Below are positions 6,091 to 11,337 of a DNA stretch of 11,337 bases, piece by piece; position 1 is the first letter of the stretch; each line of letters starts with the position of its first letter. Origin of the DNA: Ruminococcaceae bacterium UBA1405. GTDB lineage: Bacteria; Bacillota; Clostridia; Oscillospirales; Ruminococcaceae. Below the pieces are notes generated by a model. It worked only from the letters and a program-made list of their open reading frames with translations. It was not told where the DNA came from and searched no databases. The stretch covers positions 1-11,337 of the forward strand of contig DBQB01000033.1 of the NCBI GenBank assembly GCA_002305685.1, read 5' to 3'. Made by a program: the position numbers and the translations under genes.

Positions 6091-7440
6091 CTATACTCCC
6101 AGAAGCCGCTGTGCGATGGAAAAATAGATCATCAGCGCGCAGGCGTCCACCACCGTGGTGATCAGCGGAGCGGCCATAACGGCCGGGTCCACCTTACAGA
6201 GTTTGGCCAGTACCGGCAAAATTCCGCCCACACATTTGGCCATCACCACTGTAAAGAGCAGCGAGGCAGAAACCACAAAAGCAACGGTCATCTGCCCTGG
6301 ATAGGTGATGTACAACCGCAGGAAGTTGGCCAGCGCCAGCACCGCCCCCACCAGCAGACTCACCCGCAGTTCTTTCCATAACACCCGCAATCCATCCCTG
6401 GGGGCAATTTCCCCCAATCCCATGCCGCGGATGACTATAGTGCTGCTCTGAGAGCCTGCGTTGCCGCCGGTATCGGTGATCATGGGAATGAAGGAGACCA
6501 GCACCGGCATTGCGGCAAAGGCCGCCTCATATCGGGTTAGGATGGCGCCGGTGACCATGGCGGAGAACATCAGCACCAGCAGCCACACCACCCGGTTTTT
6601 GGCCAGGGACCATACACTGGTCTTGAGATACTGGCTGTGGGAGGGGGTCATAGCCGCCATCTGTTCCAGATCCTTGGTGGTCTCCTCCTCCAATACTTCC
6701 AAGGCGTCATCCACCGTGATGACGCCTACCAATCTTGTTTCGCCGTCCACCACCGGCAACGCGCTGAGATCGTACCGCGCCAGCAGCAGCGCCGCCTGTT
6801 CCTGGTTTTCGTGGGTATCGGTATATACTGGGGTATCATCCATCAGCGCTTTGATCTTCCAGCTGTCGCTGGCCAAAAGGATTTCTTTGATGGTAACGCT
6901 GCCCAGCAATTCCCTTTCCGGCCCGATGACGTAGCAGTTGTCCAGGTGATCCTGCTGTTCGCCGTCTTTGCGAATATGGTCGATGGCCTGCTTTACCGTC
7001 ATATCAGCCTTGAGTTCCACAAAAGAGGCGGTCATAATTCTCCCGGCAGAGTTTTCCGGATAATGGAGATAGCGGTTAATCTGTGTTCTTGTTTGGGTAT
7101 TGGTCCCCCGCAGGATCCGCTTTACAACGCCGGCGGGCATCTCCTCCAACACATCCACCGCATCGTCGGTTGGAAGATGATCAAACATATCCGCCAGTTC
7201 TTCTTCCCCGGTGACAGAGACGATGAGCTGAATATCCTCCGGATCCAGTTCCGAAAAAACCTGCACCGCCTGATTTTTGCTCAGCATCCGAAATACTGCC
7301 GCCCGATCCTGCCGGGGCAGTTCTCCGATCAGCTGGGCTACATCGATGGGGTCCAGCTCTCTCAAACAATGACGGAGCGTCCCGTATTCCCGGGACTCCA
7401 CGAGCGGCTTTGCTTCTTCCAGTTTTTTGTTCTCATACAT
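6091..7440 (-). CDS. mgtE: Magnesium transporter MgtE
   Basis: A 449-residue Mg2+ channel/transporter of the MgtE family, almost exactly the usual length. The order of domains is complete. An acidic N-terminal superhelical domain covers about residues 15-130. A CBS-domain pair covers about 135-255, including SAGRIMTASFVELKADMTV and LVGVITVDDALEVL. A plug-helix region runs to about 280, and the membrane domain runs from about 283 to 449. The signature PMITDTGGNAGSQSSTIVIRG is at residues 319-339. Asp432, in VVDACALMIYF, matches the pore aspartate of the Thermus protein. The cytosolic domains normally close the pore when intracellular Mg2+ is high. I chose ATG 7440, which has AGGAGG 8 nt upstream. 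The frame stays open further upstream, but that part runs through leader RNA elements. It is transcribed alone, with a regulated-looking leader. Confidence 0.97.
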   Translation of the reverse strand: MYENKKLEEAKPLVESREYGTLRHCLRELDPIDVAQLIGELPRQDRAAVFRMLSKNQAVQVFSELDPEDIQLIVSVTGEEELADMFDHLPTDDAVDVLEEMPAGVVKRILRGTNTQTRTQINRYLHYPENSAGRIMTASFVELKADMTVKQAIDHIRKDGEQQDHLDNCYVIGPERELLGSVTIKEILLASDSWKIKALMDDTPVYTDTHENQEQAALLLARYDLSALPVVDGETRLVGVITVDDALEVLEEETTKDLEQMAAMTPSHSQYLKTSVWSLAKNRVVWLLVLMFSAMVTGAILTRYEAAFAAMPVLVSFIPMITDTGGNAGSQSSTIVIRGMGLGEIAPRDGLRVLWKELRVSLLVGAVLALANFLRLYITYPGQMTVAFVVSASLLFTVVMAKCVGGILPVLAKLCKVDPAVMAAPLITTVVDACALMIYFSIAQRLLGV

Positions 7441-7448
7441 AATAATAA

Positions 7449-7467
7449 CCTCCTGTTTTTGGCAGGA
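7449..7467 (-). promoter_or_regulatory. Hairpin over the mgtE ribosome binding site
   Basis: On the minus strand TCCTG (7463-7467) pairs with CAGGA (7451-7455) around a 7-nt loop. The CAGGA arm covers four bases of the AGGAGG Shine-Dalgarno (7449-7454). Folding would reduce ribosome access. Five base pairs is weak on its own, so this is a suggestion rather than a firm element. Confidence 0.35.
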
Positions 7468-7530
7468 AGCAGGGAGATGACAAGACAGAACATTCGAAAA
7501 ATCAAAGCCGCTGACCGGATGCAGCATCCA

Positions 7531-7564
7531 TAAAAACAAAAAGCCGCAGCAAAAGCGCTGCGGC
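7531..7564 (-). terminator. Intrinsic terminator inside the mgtE leader
   Basis: Read on the minus strand, GCCGCAGC (7557-7564) and GCTGCGGC (7543-7550) form an 8-bp GC-rich stem with a 6-nt loop, followed directly by TTTTTGTTTTTA (7531-7542). This is a textbook intrinsic terminator about 90 nt before the mgtE start. There is no T-tract on the other strand. It lies between the mgtE promoter and gene and so probably acts as an attenuator. Confidence 0.85.
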
Positions 7565-7569
7565 AACAT

Positions 7570-7701
7570 TCAACACAGGTTGTGCGAAAAATATGCAACA
7601 GCACAAACCGGGGATGCTTTCAGGCGGCATTCCGGTTGGTTTTGACTTTTCTTGATACAGGATCTGTCCAAAGACTTCCTACTTCGCGCGGATATGTCCA
7701 C
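7570..7701 (-). CDS. Possible leader peptide ORF upstream of mgtE
   Basis: A GTG at 7701 with AGGAGG 10 nt upstream opens a 43-codon frame that ends with TGA at 7570-7572, only five bases before the stem of the leader terminator. A ribosome at the stop codon would cover the terminator's first arm. This is the geometry expected if translation of the frame influences termination. The product has no recognisable domain. It is basic and contains five cysteine codons and two proline codons. The frame is open further upstream as well, so its length alone proves nothing. Mg2+-responsive leader peptides are known from enterobacterial mgtA; no sequence similarity is claimed here. Confidence 0.25.
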   Translation of the reverse strand: MDISARSRKSLDRSCIKKSQNQPECRLKASPVCAVAYFSHNLC

Positions 7702-7757
7702 CTGTGATTTCCCTCCTTGTGCTTGTGTTTTGTGCCAAAAAGCCTTTTGGCGTTCTC

Positions 7758-7786
7758 AGTATAACATTCATATCGCCCGAATTCAA
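7758..7786 (-). promoter_or_regulatory. Promoter of mgtE with extended -10
   Basis: On the minus strand TTGAAT (7781-7786), a 17-nt spacer and TATACT (7758-7763) are preceded by TG one base upstream of the -10, an extended -10 element. The predicted start near 7751 coincides with the first base of a 7-bp hairpin. The stretch from here to the cysS promoter (7787-7924) is AT-rich, and I see no gene in it. Confidence 0.65.
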
Positions 7787-7924
7787 CCATTTTTAGCGAA
7801 ATTTTTCTGTTTTTTCTATATAATTGTAAGATTTCCCATGATATTTCAAATTTTCATGCAAAATCTATGGATTCCTTGTACAATCATCCCGTATGGTCAA
7901 ATGCAAACGCGCCACAACCATGCC

Positions 7925-7953
7925 TTGACATTCCTGCCGCCAGATGATAATAT
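7925..7953 (+). promoter_or_regulatory. Promoter of the cysS T-box transcript
   Basis: A perfect TTGACA (7925-7930) is followed by an AT-rich -10 region. GATAAT (7946-7951, 15-nt spacer) and TAATAT (7948-7953, 17-nt spacer) are both possible -10 hexamers. It lies about 25 nt before the first T-box element, as expected. Confidence 0.65.
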
Positions 7954-7973
7954 ACTAGTACAAATATGATATC

Positions 7974-8195
7974 GCGTAGACCGGAAAGAGTACCGTCGGT
8001 TCAAAGCCGACAGAGAGTTTTCGCCATAGGCTGTAAGCGGGAACCGGTTTTGGGACGGGAAAGTGCATTCGTGAGCGAGGGGAAACCCCGTATGGCCGCG
8101 TTAAGGCTGTGAGCGATAAATCAGAGTGGAACCGCGAGCGATCCGTTATCGATTGCCCGCCTCTTGAAAAGAATTTTCAGGAGGCGGCTTTTTTT
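7974..8195 (+). ncRNA. T-box leader, tRNA-Cys specific
   Basis: A T-box riboswitch that senses uncharged tRNA-Cys and controls read-through into cysS. Stem I shows the GGAAAGAGTA element (7983-7992), a hairpin GTCGG/CCGAC (7995-8011) and the AGAGAG block (8012-8017). The likely specifier codon is TGC (8064-8066), followed by A, within GGGAAAGTGCATTC. The T-box core AGAGTGGAACCGCG is at 8123-8136. Its TGGA (8127-8130) would pair with UCCA at the tRNA 3' end, which requires discriminator U73; tRNA-Cys has U73. CGATAA (8114-8119) and TTATCG (8147-8152) can form a stem around the core. Codon, discriminator and downstream gene all agree on cysteine. Confidence 0.93.
8155..8195 (+). terminator. T-box attenuator terminator before cysS
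   Basis: GCCCGCCTC (8155-8163) pairs with GAGGCGGC (8181-8188) with one bulged C. An inner GAAAA/TTTTC pairing extends the stem, and a run of seven T (8189-8195) follows. This is the terminator that T-box leaders form when the tRNA is charged. Confidence 0.9.
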
Positions 8196-8274
8196 ATCGG
8201 TGCTCCTGGCCGCTGTTTTGGAGTTTTGTCGCCGGGCGCACCCATCATACCGGTTCAGCGACAGGAGGAAACGT

Positions 8275-9726
8275 ATGTATCTATATAATTCAGCGACCCG
8301 GAAAAGGGAGGAGTTTGTCCCCAATCATCCCGATATCGTCAAGATGTATACCTGCGGCCCTACCGTATACCACTATGCCCATATTGGAAATCTCCGCTCC
8401 TATATTATGGAGGATGTGCTGGAAAAGACGCTGCGGTATGCCGGTTATAACGTCAAACGGGTGATGAACATCACCGATGTGGGACATCTGGCCTCCGACG
8501 CCGATACCGGTGAGGATAAGATGCTCAAAGGCGCCCGCCGGGAACACAAAACCGTCATGGAGATTGCCAAGTTTTATACCGACGCCTTCTTTGACGATTG
8601 CAAAAAGCTCAACATCAAATATCCCGATGTGGTGGAACCTGCCACCAACTGCATCGACCAGTACATCAAGATCATCAGCGGCCTTCTGGAGAAGGGGTAT
8701 GCCTACCAGGCCGGAGGAAACGTCTATTTTGATACCTCCAAATTGGAGCGGTACTATATCTTCAACGACCATGACGAGGAGGACCTGGCTGTCGGTGTCC
8801 GGGAAGGGGTGGAGGAGGATACCAACAAGCGCAACAAAAATGATTTTGTGCTGTGGTTCACCAAATCCAAATTCGAGGATCAGGCCCTCAAATGGGATTC
8901 CCCCTGGGGCGTCGGTTATCCTGGATGGCATATCGAGTGCTCCGGCATTTCGATGAAGTATCTGGGGGAGGATCTGGATATCCACTGCGGCGGCATCGAC
9001 AATGCTTTCCCCCACCATACCAACGAGATTGCCCAGTCCGAATCCTATCTGGGACATAAATGGTGCAATTATTGGGTACACGTACATCATCTCAACACCA
9101 ATACCGGAAAGATGTCCAAATCCAAGGGCGAGTTTTTAACGGTCAACCTGCTGGAAAGCAAAGGCTATGATCCGCTGGTTTACCGGCTGTTCTGCCTGCA
9201 ATCCCATTACCGGAAGAATCTGGTCTTTTCCTATGAAAATCTGGACAATGCGGCGGTCACCTATCAAAAACTGATTACCCGTATTGCGGCTTTGACTCCC
9301 GACGATACCCAGGAGATAGATCGCGCCGCCTTTGACGCCTGCAAAGAAAAATTCCTGGCGGCGCTGGGCAACGATCTTAACACCTCTTTGGCGCTGACGG
9401 CAGTGTACGATGTTCTCAAATACAAAACCAACGACGCCACCAAGCTGGCGCTGCTGGCGGATTTTGACCAGGTGCTCAGTCTCGATCTGATACAGCGCGC
9501 CGAGAAAAAACGCCAGGAGCTGGAAGCAGCCCCCAAGGCGGGCGGATTTGCCATTGTCGGTGAGGACGGCGCCAGCGATCCTCAGGTGGAAGCACTGATC
9601 ACAGCGCGGCAGGACGCCAAAAAAGCCAAAAACTTTGGAGAAGCCGACCGTATCCGGGATCAGCTGAAGGAACAAGGAATTGAGATCACCGACGTCCCCG
9701 GCGGCGTGAAATGGAAACGGATTTAA
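8275..9726 (+). CDS. cysS: Cysteinyl-tRNA synthetase
   Basis: A 483-residue class I cysteinyl-tRNA synthetase that attaches cysteine to tRNA-Cys in the cytoplasm. The ATP-binding HIGH motif is HIGN at residues 36-39 and the KMSKS loop is at 279-283. The zinc site that selects cysteine is intact: Cys27, Cys222, His247 and Glu251, with the same 25- and 4-residue spacings as in the E. coli enzyme. The C-terminal part has the helical DALR-type anticodon-binding region and ends in ITDVPGGVKWKR, typical of the family. ATG 8275 follows AGGAGG (8263-8268) by 6 nt. The frame is open back into the T-box terminator, but those codons are leader RNA. The gene stands alone, controlled by its T-box, and ends at a bidirectional terminator. 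Confidence 0.98.
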   Translation: MYLYNSATRKREEFVPNHPDIVKMYTCGPTVYHYAHIGNLRSYIMEDVLEKTLRYAGYNVKRVMNITDVGHLASDADTGEDKMLKGARREHKTVMEIAKFYTDAFFDDCKKLNIKYPDVVEPATNCIDQYIKIISGLLEKGYAYQAGGNVYFDTSKLERYYIFNDHDEEDLAVGVREGVEEDTNKRNKNDFVLWFTKSKFEDQALKWDSPWGVGYPGWHIECSGISMKYLGEDLDIHCGGIDNAFPHHTNEIAQSESYLGHKWCNYWVHVHHLNTNTGKMSKSKGEFLTVNLLESKGYDPLVYRLFCLQSHYRKNLVFSYENLDNAAVTYQKLITRIAALTPDDTQEIDRAAFDACKEKFLAALGNDLNTSLALTAVYDVLKYKTNDATKLALLADFDQVLSLDLIQRAEKKRQELEAAPKAGGFAIVGEDGASDPQVEALITARQDAKKAKNFGEADRIRDQLKEQGIEITDVPGGVKWKRI

Positions 9727-9762
9727 TTCCACCGAACTGAGCTACCATGCTCTTTTTCAGGC

Positions 9763-9804
9763 AAAAAGCTCCGGAATCTGCATGAACAGGTTCCGGAGCT
9801 TTTT
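9763..9804. terminator. Bidirectional terminator between cysS and anti-sigma gene
   Basis: AAAAAGCTCCGGAA (9763-9776) and TTCCGGAGCTTTTT (9791-9804) form a perfect 14-bp inverted repeat with a 14-nt loop. It gives a GC stem with a T-run in both directions. It serves cysS from the left and the minus-strand sigma/anti-sigma operon from the right. The 129 bases between it and the anti-sigma stop hold only a small CCAGA/TCTGG hairpin (9846-9859) and no gene that I can support. Confidence 0.9.
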
Positions 9805-9933
9805 GTGTTTTCCTCGGGGAAATTTCGTATGCTGCAATCGGATTGCCAGATTTGTCTGGGAAGATCCATCATGGCGAAAATATGGCTGGGCGTCGGCCGG
9901 CCTCACAAAATCCAGCGAAACCAATTCCCAGCA

Positions 9934-10731
9934 TTATCCTTGTGGCTGCGGCGCATTGTTTGCATATCGATGGCCTTTTCCCATACCGCCATGACCGTGG
10001 CCTTGATGTGGGAATAACTGGTTTTGAGAGCCCTGATCCCCCTCTGCGGACTGGGGCTGGGATTGGCCTGATTCCAGCGCCGCAATGCTGTCCCGAATCT
10101 CCCGCATAGACATTCCTTGCAGTTGCTCTGGAGTGATCTCACTGCCCAGCTCAACAAGCTCGAGATAATACCGGTACTTTCCACAGGATATTCCCAGCTC
10201 TCCTGCTGCTTCAGCCTGTTCCCAGTTGGCTCCATAACAGTCGGCGTTGGGTTGTTGAGCGGTACACTGCGCCACACCGGACAGGATTCTTTCATATTGC
10301 ATCCCCAGATCCCCGATGACGCCGATGGAAAGGATTTCATTGTCCGAAAGCAGAGCGGCAATCTCCTGGTTTTGCATCACCCGGGAGATTCCCTCGTTGT
10401 ATTCCAAAAACTGAATTTCCAGTTGCTTTGCCAGCCGTTCCCCGTCCTCGTTGAGCCCTTCCACCGAGATGATCCGGTCAAAACGGTTGATGTCCAGCTG
10501 TATGGAAGGGTTGATTTCGATGCTGATCTGTGCTGTGGGGATGAAATACAACCAATACCCTCCCAGCATCAGCAGAAAACAGGCTGCGGCCGCCAGGATG
10601 GCTGGATATCGTTTGCGGCGATAGGGAATTACGGTATATCCGTGGGTCTTTTCCTCCAGGAAATGTCTGGTGGACTGCTCATACACGTCTCCCTGGATGG
10701 AATCAAAGGCCCTACGCAGTTTATCCTTCAT
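9934..10731 (-). CDS. RsgI-like membrane anti-sigma factor with His/Gly-rich tail
   Basis: A 265-residue single-pass membrane protein. Residues 1-43 form a basic N-terminal cytoplasmic part, the likely sigma-binding region. A hydrophobic helix spans about 44-64. The outer part begins with AQISIEINPSIQLDINRFDRIISVEGLNEDG (residues 67-97), the pattern of the RsgI-like middle domain. Unlike clostridial RsgI proteins, it has no carbohydrate-binding or other large sensor domain. It ends in a low-complexity Gln/Ser/Gly stretch and a His/Gly-rich tail with four histidines between 242 and 254. ATG 10731 has GGGAGG 8 nt upstream and overlaps the last 11 bases of the sigma gene, which suggests translational coupling. 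The GTG at 10740 is an unlikely alternative start. It should hold the neighbouring ECF sigma factor inactive until an extracellular signal arrives; that role is inferred from family and context. Confidence 0.8.
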   Translation of the reverse strand: MKDKLRRAFDSIQGDVYEQSTRHFLEEKTHGYTVIPYRRKRYPAILAAAACFLLMLGGYWLYFIPTAQISIEINPSIQLDINRFDRIISVEGLNEDGERLAKQLEIQFLEYNEGISRVMQNQEIAALLSDNEILSIGVIGDLGMQYERILSGVAQCTAQQPNADCYGANWEQAEAAGELGISCGKYRYYLELVELGSEITPEQLQGMSMREIRDSIAALESGQSQPQSAEGDQGSQNQLFPHQGHGHGGMGKGHRYANNAPQPQG

Positions 10732-11206
10732 CGTCGTCACCTCCCAGCGTTTCTTTGAGCAGCTGTCTGGCTCGTGTCAGCAAGGTATATACCGTATTGA
10801 CCTTCTTGCCGAGAAGCTGGCTGATCTCCGGTGCGGTGTAGTTCTCATAATAGTGCAGATAGATGACCTCCCGGTATTTTGACGGCAATGAAAGCACCGC
10901 TTCCAGAACCTCCCGATGTTCCGCGGGAATGTCGGCGGGCAGCTGTACCAGTTCTTCTATGGATACCGTATGACTGCGGAAAAAACTTTTCAGCAGGTCT
11001 TTGCAGGCGTTGATGGTCACCCGTATGAACCACGCCTTTTCATGGGCTTCATTTTCAAAGACCGTTTGATTCAGCAGATATTTGAGAAAGACCGTCTGAA
11101 AGATATCCTCTGTATCGGCATGGTTTTTCAGGTGTATCATGCACACCCGCCGCACGGTATCGGAATACCGTCTCAGGGCATTGTTTACCTCTTGTTCGCT
11201 GCGCAT
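10721..11206 (-). CDS. ECF-type RNA polymerase sigma factor
   Basis: A 161-residue extracytoplasmic-function sigma-70 protein with only regions 2 and 4, as usual for the class. Region 2 covers about residues 9-75, with the DTEDIFQTVFLKYL helix (31-44) and AWFIRVTINACKDLLKS (58-74). Region 4 covers about 98-152, with LPSKYREVIYLHYYENYTAPEISQLLG and the recognition helix KKVNTVYTLLTRARQLLK. The start at ATG 11206 has GGAG 7 nt upstream. The longer upstream frame is cut by the window edge, and its extra residues do not look like a sigma factor. The gene overlaps the anti-sigma gene and begins 25 nt after the stop of a DxDxDG protein. The promoter must lie outside the window. Sigma factors of this kind often activate their own operon; no target promoter could be identified here. 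Confidence 0.93.
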   Translation of the reverse strand: MRSEQEVNNALRRYSDTVRRVCMIHLKNHADTEDIFQTVFLKYLLNQTVFENEAHEKAWFIRVTINACKDLLKSFFRSHTVSIEELVQLPADIPAEHREVLEAVLSLPSKYREVIYLHYYENYTAPEISQLLGKKVNTVYTLLTRARQLLKETLGGDDDEG

Positions 11207-11231
11207 ACAAAAACTCCGTTGTTGTAATCGG

Positions 11232-11337
11232 TTATCGGTGGCAGCCTTTTCCCCGTACATTGCCTCGTCCGGAATTGTGGTGATGGGTACCGAAGTTGTC
11301 ACACACGCCGTCCCCGTCCTCGTCCACAAAGCGGCAG
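11232..11337 (-). CDS. C-terminal end of a DxDxDG Cys/His protein (partial)
   Basis: The last 34 codons of a gene that enters from the right edge, in the frame beginning at 11336 and ending with TAA at 11232-11234. The visible residues begin CRFVDEDGDGVCDNFG, a DxDxDGxxD loop like the calcium-binding loops of EF-hand and thrombospondin type 3 repeats. It is bracketed by two cysteines. A Gly/Arg-rich tail with HHH and a final Cys-His pair follows. I recall similar CxFVDxDGDGVCDN endings in uncharacterised proteins of gut Clostridia but cannot verify this here. It lies 25 nt upstream of the sigma gene on the same strand, so it is probably in the same operon. The function is unknown; a surface or secreted metal-binding protein is a guess. 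Confidence 0.6.
   Translation of the reverse strand, partial: CRFVDEDGDGVCDNFGTHHHNSGRGNVRGKGCHR

Larger units (their letters stand above)
7441..7751 (-). promoter_or_regulatory. Long attenuator-type leader of mgtE
   Basis: From the promoter at 7758-7786 the mgtE mRNA should start near 7751, giving a leader of about 310 nt. In transcript order it holds four elements. First is a 7-bp hairpin at the extreme 5' end (7734-7751). Second is a short reading frame with a good ribosome binding site (7570-7701), whose last part contains a bulged hairpin, GGTTTGTGC with GCACAACC (7578-7585/7601-7609). Third is an intrinsic terminator (7531-7564). Fourth is a small hairpin over the mgtE ribosome binding site. 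The nearest minus-strand gene upstream is not in sight, so the terminator most likely acts on this leader. The conserved blocks of the M-box Mg2+ riboswitch were not found. The ligand or signal is unknown; Mg2+ is the obvious guess. Confidence 0.6.

Noticed and set aside
7661..7680. Plus-strand CTGTCCAAAGAC resembles a piece of the M-box riboswitch
   Set aside because: It is on the opposite strand to mgtE and the other conserved M-box blocks are absent, so it is taken as chance.
7652..7969. Plus-strand 105-codon open frame between mgtE and cysS
   Set aside because: It has no good start site, low-complexity composition from AT-rich DNA, and overlaps the mgtE promoter, the mgtE leader and the cysS promoter.
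8164..8274. Upstream in-frame extension of cysS
   Set aside because: It runs through the T-box terminator; ATG 8275 follows AGGAGG and gives the standard CysRS N-terminus.

Overview
The window looks like a chromosomal segment of a moderately GC-rich anaerobic Firmicute, most likely a gut Clostridia/Oscillospiraceae-type bacterium. The clues are strong AGGAGG-type ribosome binding sites, near-consensus sigma-A promoters, a T-box leader on cysS, a lipoprotein ABC importer of the COG2984/COG4120/COG1101 type, and an RsgI-like anti-sigma factor. No insertion sequence, phage gene, CRISPR array, tRNA or rRNA is visible.

Layout: a PAP2 membrane phosphatase (minus, 48-581) diverges from a two-gene unit of cobyric acid synthase cobQ and a GNAT acetyltransferase (plus, 830-2967). 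A hairpin and a consensus promoter then lead into a three-gene ABC importer operon (plus, 3174-5987): substrate-binding lipoprotein, permease, ATPase. Its roughly 140-nt leader could fold as a pseudoknot, and a 12-bp perfect hairpin separates the first two genes. A 20-bp perfect inverted repeat lies between this operon and the convergent magnesium transporter gene mgtE (minus, 6091-7440).

The 834-bp gap between mgtE and cysS holds two divergent regulated leaders. On the minus strand, a promoter near 7758-7786 starts a leader of about 310 nt. It contains a 5'-terminal hairpin, an open short reading frame, a strong intrinsic terminator in front of mgtE, and a small hairpin over the mgtE ribosome binding site. 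I recognise no M-box in it. On the plus strand, a promoter near 7925-7953 feeds a T-box with a UGC (Cys) specifier and a UGGA bulge that fits the U73 discriminator of tRNA-Cys. It ends in an attenuator ahead of cysS (8275-9726).

The right end carries a minus-strand stress-signalling module. It consists of the C-terminus of a Cys/His-containing protein with a DxDxDG loop (cut by the window edge), an ECF sigma factor, and a translationally coupled RsgI-like anti-sigma factor with a His/Gly-rich tail. The best candidates for something new are this module, the mgtE leader and the ABC-operon leader. The rest is ordinary housekeeping.
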